Assembly: GCF_000003815.2 (NCBI RefSeq)
Contig: NC_049996.1
Location: 6,032,012-6,096,011, forward strand
Length of the DNA stretch: 64,000 bases
Reading direction: 5' to 3'
Origin: Branchiostoma floridae
Taxonomy: Eukaryota; Chordata; Leptocardii; Amphioxiformes; Branchiostomatidae
Below, piece after piece: positions 35,311-48,400 of this stretch. The notes beneath the pieces were generated by a model. That model saw only the letters and a program-made list of their open reading frames with translations. It made no database searches and was not told the origin of the DNA. The translations under genes and the position numbers were made by a program. The first letter of the stretch is position 1, and each line of letters opens with the position of its first letter.

Positions 35311-36714
35311 CACATACATGTCCACAAATGGGTGAAATGTACGAAGTTTGGATCAGCCTACGTCACACGTAATTTCCGACAACTTCTAGCTTCCGACAAC
35401 TTCCGACAACCGCTGTCGGCAAAGTTCGGGAAACGTCGACAATTATCTGTGACGTAGCTACGCTAAGTTCGTACATGGGGCGGACCTAATGTACGATGTA
35501 CGATGTTCGAAGTTAATATGTTTTCTACTTTGTGGGTTTTGCTAAGTTCGTACATGGGGCGGACCTAATGTACGATGTACGATGTTCGAAGTTAAGATTT
35601 TTCTATTTTGTGGGTTATGCTAAGTTCGTACATGGGGTGGACCTGATGTACGATGTACGATGTACGAAGTTAAGATATTTTGATTATGCTGTGGGTTATG
35701 CTAACTCTGTACGCAGCATTTTATTCTACTTTCACCTGTCGCACATGGTAAATGTGAAACATGTAGAATAACGATGTTTTGTCTGAAAATAATGAAAATG
35801 CAACATGTATTGCATTTATCTTTTGTTGAACATTTATTTTTGATAATTTACAAGATCAGCAGTCCTGCTCTCTCCAGTTTTCTCTCTTCTCGAACATTGT
35901 GTACGTACATCAACCCTGCCCCTCTGTACTAAGTTNNNNNNNNNNNNNNNNNNNNNNNNNNNNNNNNNNNNNNNNNNNNNNNNNNNNNNNNNNNNNNNNN
36001 NNNNNNNNNNNNNNNNNNNNNNNNNNNNNNNNNNNNNNNNNNNNNNNNNNNNNNNNNNNNNNNNNNNNNNNNNNNNNNNNNNNNNNNNNNNNNNNNNNNN
36101 NNNNNNNNNNNNNNNNNNNNNNNNNNNNNNNNNNNNNNNNNNNNNNNNNNNNNNNNNNNNNNNNNNNNNNNNNNNNNAGTTCGTACATCGTACATCGTAC
36201 ATCAACCCTGCCCCTATGTACTAACTTAGATTTTATAAGTTCGTACATCGTACATCGTACACCAACCCTGCCCCTATGTACTAAGTTAGATTTCTTAAGT
36301 TCGTACATCGTACATCGTACATCAACCCTGCCCCACTGTACTAAGTTAGATTTTTTAAGTTCGTACATCGTACATCGTACATCAACCCTGCCCCTCTGTA
36401 CTAAGTTAGATTTTTTAAGTTCGTACATCGTACATCGTACATCGACCCTGCCCCTCTGTACTAAGTTAGATTTTTTTAAGTTCGTACATCGTACATCAAC
36501 CCTGCCCCTATGTACTAAGTTAGATTTTTTAAGTTCGTACATCGTACATCGTACACCAACCCTGCCTACCTGTACAAAGTTAGATGACGTCACTTAAAAC
36601 TTCCGAAGTTTACCGATTACGGCCTATATCTACCTTTAACTTCGTACAAGTTCGTACAAGTTCGTACACACTAACTTCGTACAATTACCCCTTTTCTGGA
36701 CATACCTCGAGAGC
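35311..36714. repeat. 1.4-kb block, copy B (contains a gap)
   Basis: Same organisation as copy A: left inverted units, core, then right 60-bp units, part of which is replaced by the N run 35936-36177. Confidence 0.85.
35936..36177. other. assembly gap (242 N)
   Basis: A run of N inside the 60-bp minisatellite. The true number of units here is unknown. Confidence 0.99.
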
Positions 36715-37442
36715 CACGCAAGGTATAAATGTAACATATGGCGAGAAAGGAAGCTATATCCCCCAGACTATGGTGCCTGTCCCCAGCGTCTTGGCCAGGC
36801 GCATGGCTGGGGACACCTGGCGGCCGCTCATGGCCTCGCCGCTCTTAAGGGCGCTTAAAAGAACCTCTCCCCATTGAAATGCATTGCGCGGGGTTCTTTT
36901 ACTCCTATTTTTTATATACCAAGGAAGTACCGCCGGCTTTTAGCCCCAAGACATGCCCGTCGCCCGTCCGCATCGACCTAGCGCGAAAGACGAGGCCTCT
37001 AGGCCCGTCTGACCGCCTGACGCGGTGAAATAAGTTCTTCACCTGTCCAGCCTGATGACGTCATCGTGGCCTGAGAGCCACGCAAGGTATAAATGTAACA
37101 TATGGCGAGAAAGGAAGCTATATCCCCCAGACTATGGTGCCTGTCCCCAGCGTCTTGGCCAGGCGCATGGCTGGGGACACCTGGCGGCCGCTCATGGCCT
37201 CGCCGCTCTTAAGGGCGCTTAAAAGAACCTCTCCCCATTGAAATGCATTGCACGGGGTTCTTTTACTCCTATTTTTTATATACCAAGGAAGTACCGCCGG
37301 CTTTTAGCCCCAAGACATGCCCGTCGCCCGTCCGCATCGACCTAGCGCGAAAGACGAGGCCTCTAGGCCCGTCTGACCGCCTGACGCGGTGAAATGAGTT
37401 CTTCACCTGTCCAGCCTGATGACGTCATCGTGGCCTGAGAGC
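36715..37442 (+). repeat. 364-bp satellite, two monomers
   Basis: As above; the second monomer has CACGGGG where the others have CGCGGGG. Confidence 0.88.
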
Positions 37443-38791
37443 CACATACATGTCCACAAATGGGTGAAATGTACGAAGTTTGGATCAGCCTACGTCACAC
37501 GTAATTTCCGACAACTTCTAGCTTCCGACAACTTCCGACAACCGCTGTCGGCAAAGTTCGGGAAACGTCGACAATTATCTGTGACGTAGCTACGCTAAGT
37601 TCGTACATGGGGCGGACCTAATGTACGATGTACGATGTTCGAAGTTAATATGTTTTCTACTTTGTGGGTTTTGCTAAGTTCGTACATGGGGCGGACCTAA
37701 TGTACGATGTACGATGTTCGAAGTTAAGATTTTTCTATTTTGTGGGTTATGCTAAGTTCGTACATGGGGTGGACCTGATGTACGATGTACGATGTACGAA
37801 GTTAAGATATTTTGATTATGCTGTGGGTTATGCTAACTCTGTACGCAGCATTTTATTCTACTTTCACCTGTCGCACATGGTAAATGTGAAACATGTAGAA
37901 TAACGATGTTTTGTCTGAAAATACTGAAAATGCAACATGTATTGCATTTATCTTTTGTTGAACATTTATTTTTGATAATTTACAAGATCAGCAGTCCTGC
38001 TCTCTCCAGTTTTCTCTCTTCTCGAACATTGTGTACGTACATCAACCCTGCCCCTCTGTACTAAGTTAGATTTTTTAAGTTCGTACATCGTACATCGTAC
38101 ATCAACCCTGCCCCTATGTACTAAGTTAGATTTTTTAAGTTCGTACATCGTACATCGTACATCAACCCTGCCCCTCTGTACTAAGTTAGATTTTTTAAGT
38201 TCGTACATCGTACATCGTTCATCAACCCTGCCCCTCTGTACTAAGTTAGATTTTTAAGTTCGTACATCGTACATCGTACATCAACCCTGCCCCTATGTAC
38301 TAAGTTAGATTTTTTAAGTTCGTACATCGTACATCGTACACCAACCCTGCCCCTATGTACTAAGTTAGATTTTTTAAGTTCGTACATCGTACATCGTACA
38401 TCAACCCTGCCCCACTGTACTAAGTTAGATTTTTTAAGTTCGTACATCGTACATCGTACATCAACCCTGCCCCTCTGTACTAAGTTAGATTTTTTAAGTT
38501 CGTACATCGTACATCGTACATCGACCCTGCCCCTCTGTACTAAGTTAGATTTTTTTAAGTTCGTACATCGTACATCAACCCTGCCCCTATGTACTAAGTT
38601 AGATTTTTTAAGTTCGTACATCGTACATCGTACACCAACCCTGCCTACCTGTACAAAGTTAGATGACGTCACTTAAAACTTCCGAAGTTTACCGATTACG
38701 GCCTATATCTACCTTTAACTTCGTACAAGTTCGTACAAGTTCGTACACACTAACTTCGTACAATTACCCCTTTTCTGGACATACCTCGAGA
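37443..38791. repeat. 1.35-kb block, copy C
   Basis: Third copy of the block, with about one 60-bp unit fewer than copy A. The spacing B to C (35311 to 37443) gives a higher-order period of about 2.1 kb. Confidence 0.85.
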
Positions 38792-39222
38792 GCCACGCAA
38801 GGTATAAATGTAACATATGGCGAGAAAGGAAGCTATATCCCCCAGACTATGGTGCCTGTCCCCAGCGTCTTGGCCAGGCGCATGGCTGGGGACACCTGGC
38901 GGCCGCTCATGGCCTCGCCGCTCTTAAGGGCGCTTAAAAGAACCTCTCCCCATTGAAATGCATTGCGCGGGGTTCTTTTACTCCTATTTTTTATATACCA
39001 AGGAAGTACCGCCGGCTTTTAGCCCCAAGACATGCCCGTCGCCCGTCCGCATCGACCTAGCGCGAAAGACGAGGCCTCTAGGCCCGTCTGACCGCCTGAC
39101 GCGGTGAAATAAGTTCTTCACCTGTCCAGCCTGATGACGTCATCGTGGCCTGAGAGCCACGCAAGGTATAAATGTAACATATGGCGAGAAAGGAACCTAT
39201 ATCCCCCAGACTATGGTGCCTG
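38792..39222 (+). repeat. 364-bp satellite, one full and one truncated monomer
   Basis: The second monomer stops after ACTATGGTGCCTGT at about 39224, the right edge of the satellite. Confidence 0.85.
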
Positions 39223-39595
39223 TTGTTTAAAGTAAAGCAAACTGCAACTAGTCAATCCCCGCCAAAGGCACTTTTTACCTTTTAGTGTACAACCGCAGCA
39301 CTCAGAACCCAGGGCTGTGTACCTCCGACTTAGCGCGTGGCTGCCAAAATTTACTTGCTAATTTCAACAGTTACAAGCAAACTTTCGTCAATCTGACTTT
39401 TGAGGTCAGTTTGGCTGGCTAAGAGAGAATTTCTCACCGCTAAAAACATGCGTCCATGTAGCCGTTCAGTTTTTGGCCCGGATCTCTTTTAGTGTGCCCA
39501 CTCGGAGTAATACATCAATGGGACTCTAACTATGCTCTAGATGCTAGGTTGCTGCAATTTCTGGAAACTCCAAGAATATTTTTACAAAAGTGATT

Positions 39596-40018
39596 ATGTG
39601 AAATTTCAATTTGAGAGCTGTCATTTATGGTCTCTGTCTCCCAAATTTCGCATACATATAAAATGATTGACTTCATGGAAGACTACAAATTTGGGGAAAC
39701 AGACAAAAGCTTATAACGTTACGGGCTTTGAGTGAAAGTTGTTTTTTGGCCAGGGAGAAGCTTCCCGACGATGTAATATAATAATCAGGCACAGATAGCA
39801 GTACGAAGGGACTAGGTCCAATTTGCCTTGTCCGAATAAGAACTTTTTTGGGGGAGGAACGCACGCCCGGATTTGTTGAAGATCATAACTTTAGATTTAT
39901 TAATTGGTGTGCCTTCATATTCGTTTAGAGAACTGGGCGCATATCAGGACAATTTGAATACAGACCCCCATGGACTGCGAGGGTAGCTCTTAATGTCCAG
40001 GCAGATTGAGTCAAAGAC
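39596..40018 (+). repeat. 423-bp direct repeat, left copy
   Basis: Begins ATGTGAAATTTCAATTTGAG and ends AGATTGAGTCAAAGAC. It matches 41861-42283 without visible differences. It lacks a convincing TG...CA frame and the flanks show no target duplication, so an LTR pair is not established. Confidence 0.8.
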
Positions 40019-41860
40019 GTGGAAAGAAGCCTTTTTTATTCAGAAACGGACTGGATGTTTGCCGTGCTAACTGCGAGTTCCATAAACACAGGATACGGCC
40101 TACTCGCCGTTTCTATTCAACAACATTACCTACAGTCCGTCCTCTTTTCAATAACTTGATTAAACCACTCTCCTACCACCCCACCAACAGTAGCCCTGCC
40201 GCGGAGTTTATGCATGCCTTTTAAAAAATTTTTTGGGAGAAAGTTGGTTTCTGGTACAGGGTATGTCATGGACGTATACCATGTTACACGAAAATGTCAG
40301 CAAGCTTGTTCTATTTCTTCTTCATAAAACACGGCACATCGCGTCCTGAGCTGTGAATGATATTTTAAATTTTTTCACCAGTACTACCCCCGATGTTCTG
40401 TCGATAATCAAGCGAGGATTAAAAATTGTTAGGCTTGTTCACGAGGAACGAAATTCGAACCTTTTTACTCACGATTGTGTAGCTGGTAGAACAAAACAAA
40501 AATTTCTTCAGCCGCAAACTTTACCTAAGGCAAGACAAAACATCAATGCGGAACTTACACGTGTTAACGGGCACAATACACCCCTCACGCGCATCTCAAT
40601 CGTTGTGTCAGTTTTACGCTCAGCACGGCCCAGTACTCACTCACTCACTCACTCGTCCCGTAGCTCATGTGGCCGTAGGGGCAGTACGCTTACCTAAAAG
40701 TATGAGGTGAGGTACCTCATATGGACTTGATATATACGCTCGTGTGACTGCACCTGAAGGATGCGGTCACACATGCGTATACATTCAAGTCCGTATGAGG
40801 TTCGTATGAAATTCTTAGCCCCCACCATGCTCCACAGGTTGCTGGGAAAATAAAATTGGACAAATATATACAGATAACATGCCAGAGGAGTTAGCTAGGT
40901 CGCAGGCCATACTCCCTTGGCCAACTAACTTCTCTAGCATGTTATCTGAGTGTCTATATTTGTTTAATTTCTGCTTTTTCCAAGTGATATATAGGGACCT
41001 CATACGAACTTTGATAAAGATTCTTTATAAAGACACGGCAAAAGTACAGAGACTTTCGTAAGGTCTACATGTATAACAGATATACGCACGTGTGACGGCA
41101 CCCTTTCACAAAACTTTGACAGCCCCTTCCGTATCTCGCACGATTTTAGTACTGAATCGACAAAGTGTGGCGTGTCTTCCAGCGAGCTTTGCGCTTGTGA
41201 CGAGGGAAGTTTCTACAAGTCGACGTCTGGTCGAGTTCTGTCACCTCCATGCCGCGACGGGCACTAAACGCAATTTGGCATCTGACTAAACATGTGCTAA
41301 GCATTCTCAGAGTTTGAACTTTCAGTATTAAGTGCAACGTTACAGTCTGTCGCAATAACGTCAGCGCTAGCAACCCTGATTCGTATGTTTAACGTTAGTT
41401 GATCAACTGAATTGTAATTTTGTAAACAGACCTTTCTAATACACATGTTGACAAAGCCAAAATACGGAAAAAAGACGCGCGCGCGAACTTTTTTAATACC
41501 ACTATCCCGCTGGTCCCCACTATCCGCTTGCCTCACGGAGTTAGGGTCGGGGAAGCGCTAAATTTTGCCCCTTGTTAGGCAAGTGGACAGTGAGGGCCAG
41601 CTCGTGCGCGTGCGGTGGGGATTGGTAGCTAGTCCTCTGCACGCCGCCTGTCAGTGAAAGGACATCACCAAGGGTAGCGTGCCAGGTACAGTGAATGATC
41701 GCGGTTTTTGCGAAGTCGCTTCACCGCGAACTCTAAACCACCGCGAACACTCCATTTCCCGCTACCGCAAAAGTAAATCCTCGCGATCGGCACCAGCATT
41801 AGATCGTTGAAAAAAGTGCCATTTATATAGATCAAGACGTATTATTGCAACTTTGTCCTG
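40019..41860. other. spacer between direct repeats, with two hairpins
   Basis: Holds an inverted repeat at about 40707-40800 (CCTCATATGGACTTG against CAAGTCCGTATGAGG) and another at about 40876-40950 (AGATAACATGC against GCATGTTATCT). A short CTCA microsatellite lies near 40638. No gene was recognised. Confidence 0.5.
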
Positions 41861-42283
41861 ATGTGAAATTTCAATTTGAGAGCTGTCATTTATGGTCTCT
41901 GTCTCCCAAATTTCGCATACATATAAAATGATTGACTTCATGGAAGACTACAAATTTGGGGAAACAGACAAAAGCTTATAACGTTACGGGCTTTGAGTGA
42001 AAGTTGTTTTTTGGCCAGGGAGAAGCTTCCCGACGATGTAATATAATAATCAGGCACAGATAGCAGTACGAAGGGACTAGGTCCAATTTGCCTTGTCCGA
42101 ATAAGAACTTTTTTGGGGGAGGAACGCACGCCCGGATTTGTTGAAGATCATAACTTTAGATTTATTAATTGGTGTGCCTTCATATTCGTTTAGAGAACTG
42201 GGCGCATATCAGGACAATTTGAATACAGACCCCCATGGACTGCGAGGGTAGCTCTTAATGTCCAGGCAGATTGAGTCAAAGAC
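41861..42283 (+). repeat. 423-bp direct repeat, right copy
   Basis: Second copy of 39596-40018, ending about 137 bp before the LETMD1 start codon. Confidence 0.8.
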
Positions 42284-42378
42284 AATATCTAACGGCTATG
42301 TAAAGCACTGTTGACTTGGATGATATCTTTGCCCCCATAGATCTGCTTGGAGATTAGATAACTCTTTTCCTTAATCAG

Positions 42379-42383
42379 CCAAT
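42379..42383 (+). promoter_or_regulatory. CCAAT box upstream of LETMD1
   Basis: CAGCCAATCAG lies about 40 bp before the LETMD1 ATG. No TATA box was seen. Its closeness to the ATG suggests a short 5' UTR or an additional upstream start. Confidence 0.35.
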
Positions 42384-42419
42384 CAGAAGGCGCCTTGATC
42401 AGGGTGAAAGTTCACCAAG

Positions 42420-45400
42420 ATGGCGCTACGTTGTTGTGCGGGGTTCGGGCGGGCCTATGTCCGGTGGTGTGGGGCTCCTCTGGACAACTCGCTGTGCCGA
42501 CATGTCAGCCTACATGTCCCGGAAGGGCGCAGAAGTCCAACGGTTCATCTCAGGTGGTTGTTAGACTCCATATTCCCGCCTGTTCATGATGTTCCTGATG
42601 TGGTTTCTCAAGTCATTCAAACCGTTATGTTCTCGGGTTTGCGGAATACTAGGTCACTACTGGGCTGTCGCCATAAAAAGTATAAGCCTTCTCACATTAG
42701 TTAGGACGCATTTGCGGCGACAGGAATTCTAGGTAATATGTCAAAGGGTAAGGCACACGAAAAGTAAACAAAACCCGTCTGGATATTGTTATGCAAATTG
42801 AAACAATGGTCAAGACAAAGACTGTTTACTTCTTGTGTGCCTTACCCTTTGACATATTACCTAGAATTCATGTCGCCGCACATGCGTCCTAACTAATGCG
42901 AGAAGGCTTATTTATGCATTAAAGAATTTAAGGTGTTCATAATGCGTTGATTGAATTCATCCATCACAAATCGTGACCACAGCATGGCCAGAACACATGA
43001 TATTAAAACCGTAAGTTCTACACAAGGAGGTTAAAGACCTCCATGGTTATGCAGCAGTACCCAGGGAAGCCACTAGGGGGCCCAAATTCGGAATCATTAA
43101 CGTTACCAGTTTTTGTCATGACAGACAATTTTCCGCTATTGACAGATAAAGCCTTTAAATAAGAATTTTTGTTTACCATTTACAGGGAACAACTTGTCAA
43201 TAGCCTTTTGGTTCCGTTTTGGAATTTCTTTTGACCGTACCGTAAAGAAATCCGTGAAAATAAGACATAGGTTTCCCCCTTCGTGTTGGCTCCCAATTTT
43301 TTTTAGTACTGCTCTCGAACCGAGACCTTTGTCACACAAAACTAATACAACAAATATAAAACTAATCCATTTGGCCATTTTCGAGTTATATTCACAATCA
43401 GACACAGGCACTGCCTAGAACATTACCTCCCCAACATACATCATGAGATAATTACACAATATTGTCTTGAAGTGGTTCCATCACAAATTGTAGCACTAGA
43501 AAGGATGGGTATACCTCACAGAAAAAGACATACAGATCCCCTTTGAAGACATTCCTAGTGTCTGTTTAAAGTTGTCCATTCTGACATTATTTAGAGGTAT
43601 ACAAGTGTAGAAATTAGAGGAACAGAAAGAACGAAACATGCCGACACCCGGGATCGAACCCGGGTCGGCAGATTACAAACCAGCAGCGAAACCACTGCGC
43701 TAGAAAAGGCTGATCAGCCGATTCGCATGGCTGTTACAGTAGACACCACTCACCCCCACCCCATAAAATTCACTGCTCCTAGAACTTTAACCCGACAAGG
43801 AGCCCACATTAGAGGATTGCTTAATCATTGATATTTTTCTCCACTCAGCTGGAGATCTATTTCAACTGACAGACAAGGAGACAAACAGCACAATGGACCA
43901 TCATCTATGTTATCCCTGTATGTGAGACTGAATGACAAGATAGGACAGTTGTTACAGAGAGCACACCCTACTGCTGGCAAGGTGTATGTGCAATTTATAA
44001 ATGGTAAGTTACTGTTTATTATTAAATATTATTGTGATAAATAATGTTATTTGTTGTCGGAAGTGCAAGACTTTCCATTTGTTTAATCATAATCTGTTAT
44101 GATGTAATATGCATTATCTCTAGCCTGGGTACCATCCGGAAAGTAGTTCGCTCCGGCATTATATACTATAATTTATAAACAGTCACTTCTAGCTCTGACA
44201 TTCATTGTACACTATATACAGTCGCTTCTCTGTGTTTCCATCTGGGAACGCGGACCATCTTAACGCCTGGAATCGTCCAAATTTTGGAAGCAGGTGCTGA
44301 TTGGTCCCTACTCATGAGCGAATTATGGAATGGGTTCAAACGCTCGTTCGAACCTGTGTTCCAACACCGGAAAAGCCCTGCGTCCCCTTGCGCATGCAGG
44401 CTGTTCTGGCGAGTGCTCTGGAACCCATTCCTTACTTTGCTTATTAACTGAGGTTACCACCAAAATGTTTGAATGCTTGTTACCTCTGAGAGGTACTGTG
44501 GTAGGTCATGTGCGTTTACGTCTGTGCACCCAGGGGCACCCAAAATCGGAGCTGTGCACCCAATCTTTTCTGTGGGTGCATACAAACACCCAACTATTTT
44601 CATAGGCTTATGTATGTCAAGATGTCAGTAAACTAGTAAACACCATATTCTTGACATCTATGTGTTAGAGAGATAATAGAATGCCTGTCATAGTACTTGT
44701 TGAACTTCATCGATCCAAGCCAACATCAAGTGCTTCACACTAACCAACTTCTGGGTTCCACAGGTGACTCTGGACATGAGAACACTGATTGTCATGTGTT
44801 CAAAACATGACATCATTTGTTTGAGGAGTTTTTGGTACTTCCTATGATAACTGCTGGGATGAGAACATGTTAAATTTGCACCTTTTCTTAACTTCGCTGA
44901 TCTCCGTGACCACACTGTCATGATCTTTTGGTTGGCAAAATTTGGTGTTATAATGCCTGGATGTCAGGAATAGCATGAAAATGTCAATTTGAAAGCAAGT
45001 ATCCCTTTTCCAATTTCTTAAGAGCTCCATTGGAATTACTAATTTAGTAGGTTTGCAATTAGGATATTGTGATATTCTACTACCTATGTGAAAATTCAAG
45101 CGTCAATGTTAAAACGCCATGTTTTCCGTGGGGAATAAGAGGAGACGCAAGCCGTCTGCCGGCGTCGGGTGACTAAGTATTTTATAGCCCCATTAGTGGC
45201 CGTCTCAGATGGCATTGGAAGGTCTCTCACTCAGCCATCCGGGCGTTCACCATAAAAACTGACAGGACGGCCCGGACGCTCACGATGTGTCCGTGGCCGT
45301 TTTGGACGACAATTGATGCGTCCAGAAGGTCTGAAATGTGCTTGGACGCTATTGGACGGTCTGGGCAATTTTGGACGCTTGAATTTTCACATAGGTAGTA

Positions 45401-48400
45401 CTTCATTTTATGTTTGCACCCCAATTTTTTTTGGTGCACTTAATTTTCTAGCTTGGGTGCACCAGTGCACCTAATCCTATATCATCATCCTTTATATCAT
45501 CATCCTTTATTGATTTCAACATAGCAGACATAATAGCAGCCTGAATAGCGTTGAAATTTAACATAAAATACGTATATATAAAAATAAAGTAGTAAACAAC
45601 ATCTCCGACGTTAAGTAGCCATTGTTACTACCTACGTGTCTACAGTCTTGTTGTACAGCTTGATGGCTGTGTGCAAGAAAGAGTTCTGAAGTCTTTTAGT
45701 TCTAGCTGGGGGGATGGAGAAAGTGTTTTTGTTTCTCAGTGATCGTCCCGTGGCAGTTGATCTGGAAGGTGGAACCATGTTGTGTAGGCGATGGTCAACA
45801 TCCAACATTTGTGTGAAAAGTTTGACAGCTGCATCCTCGCGTCGCGACTGGAGGGTGGGTAGGTCGGGCACATCGCGCCTGCCCGCTCGGCTGATGATCC
45901 GTAGAGCTCGCTGTTGGACTCTCTGCATTGCGCGTTCCTGGTCCTTGCTACAGCCTACCAGGAGGACATTACCGTACTCGAGGACTGGGCGCACGAGGGA
46001 CACGTAGATAGACACTAGGTCGGCGACACTGGTCCCTTTCTTTCCAAGTAGTCTCAAGAAGTGCAGTCTAAATCCTAAAAATGAATTGGAGCCCTGCTGC
46101 CCTCTCCAGGTGCTGTTCAGTCCTGGAGAGAAGGGAAAACTGCAGCCGGGATCATGAGACACAAGCACACCTTGGGGAGGGGCTACGCCAGGCTGACGTG
46201 GCGGGAGGTGGACTGCTGTCGACAGGTAAATGCTAGACTTGTAATTTCTTCATTCCTGGTGCAGCTCACAGACAGGGCTCGAAATACTACCTGTATATGC
46301 AGGTTAGTGCAGGTAAAATTGGAGCTGTGCAGGTATTTCTGGTATCTACCTGCACCTAACCTGCACTGGTCCATGTACTGGGTATATGCAGGTTAGTGCA
46401 GGTAAAATTGGAGCTGTGCAGGTATTTCTGGTGTCTACCTGCACCAGGCTTTTAGCTAGGATTTTATAATAGGGAGTCCAAACTTAATGGTGAGTTGCGG
46501 TAAGTGACTATTGTAGGGGGGTCTGGGGGCATCCACCTTCCATGGTGCAGATCGAGTTTTTGATGATTTTAAATTAAAACAGTGCATTCTAAGGTATCCA
46601 AGACGCAAGAATACTGGTACAGATGTCACAGTAGAAGACTGTGACCACAGATGACCTGGTAGCATCCCTGGTCAATCAGAATTTCATGCTTGTCAGAGGA
46701 TTTTCTCCCCAGTATAGGGCGTCCAGGGGGATCAAATTTCTTGTTATTCTAAGAAGAGTGCGTCCAGATGACGCGTTGACGCATGCCTGGCTAAAAGCCT
46801 GACCTGCACCTAACCTGCACTGGTACATGTACTGGGTTTTATACATAAATACCCTATAATGTAGGTGTATGTGGATTGTTATTAGCTGCATTGACTGTTA
46901 ACCACCTATAAAGTATAAAGGACAAAATAGCCATGGTTCCTGAACAATTTTGATATGATCCATACTTCATAAACTTGTGTGTGGTGCAGGTAAAATTTGT
47001 CTGGTGCAGATAATTTTCAATGTTATCTGCACCAGTGCAGGTATGCAGAAAAAAGGATTTTGAGCCCTGTCACAGCTCTTCACTGGATTCTATTGCATAG
47101 TCAGCAGTGCTATAGTTACCTTTTCCAAGAAGGTTTTGTTTTTGGGTACATATGTGTGTGATAGTTTGTGGACAGCATTAAACTGGAAAAGTTGTGGATG
47201 ATAATATGTTGGTAGTTTTGGCCAAAAGAAGGAGCCATTAGATTATGCCCCCCTACTGATTGTGTGACTTTTGGAAGCATTTCTTGTTCCTCCTTATAGT
47301 TCAAACTGGATGTGCTGAAGACATTACCAGTGTTCCTGTTAGCATCACTGCCCTTTATATGGCTGCTGGTGTTACCTCTCATGTAAGTATGATCTACTCA
47401 CTCACTCACTCACAAACTCACTCACTCACTCACTCACTCACTCACTCACTCACTATCTCACTCACTCACTCACTCACTAACTCACTCACTCACTCACTCA
47501 CTAACTCACTCACTCACAAACTCACTCACTCACTCACTCAACCACCCACTCACTCACTCACTCACTCACTCACTCACTCACTCACTCACTGTTTCTTTTT
47601 CTTGTCCTCTTGTATTATCTTATGGAAAGAAAGATATTCTTACATACAGAACATTCAAGAAAAATCAAGAAACAGTGTTTTTATGCTAATTCTTACTGGA
47701 CATGTTACCATTTTGATAATGATAACCAGTCAAGATATCTTCACAGTCAGAATATGTGCAGTAAGCGTACAATTGTGTATACATGTAGTAGAAGAAGATC
47801 AGAAATTTTGCAATGGTAATTGTGAGGTGGTGAAACTCATCAATCAAACTAATTCTAACACTCGCCAAAAAGCTGTTACTCAAGCAACTGGATATGATTT
47901 TGGAAACTGTCCGACGTTTCAGACAGCCATCCGGTGTCTTTCATTAGTGACACTGAAGAGATCTTGTTGGAGAAGTTTTCATGTCCTAGCTATGAACTGA
48001 TATGTAAAAGCTTAAGGATATCTCTCGAGTGTCACTGACGAAAGGATCTGAAACGTCTGACCCTTTCCAAAATCGTACCCAGTTTCTTGAGTAACTGCTT
48101 TTTGGCATATCCTTACCTGGATGTCTAACCTGCATCAACGTGATATAAAAAACACATCACTACCAATGGACCAGCCCTCTGCTGTTGTGTCTTACTCAAA
48201 TGTGTGGCCCATGGGCTACAGAAATGGAGATGGGCACCACCTTTATGAATCTGTTACAGATACACAGGAAACTTTTATCAGCTAATTAACCATCTTTTAG
48301 AATCATTTCTTGTTTGCTAAGAAATTTCAATATTCATTGGTTAAAGAGTAGCCCCAAATGCACTAAGGAATGAAAAAATGTATGTTGACTTTTTGCAATG

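Noticed and set aside
35834-36597. Frames of 120-230 codons across the gap
   Set aside because: They include the N run and the 60-bp repeat, so they have no coding value.
39596-42283. LTR retrotransposon in miniature
   Set aside because: No TG...CA ends, primer-binding site, polypurine tract or target duplication could be seen.
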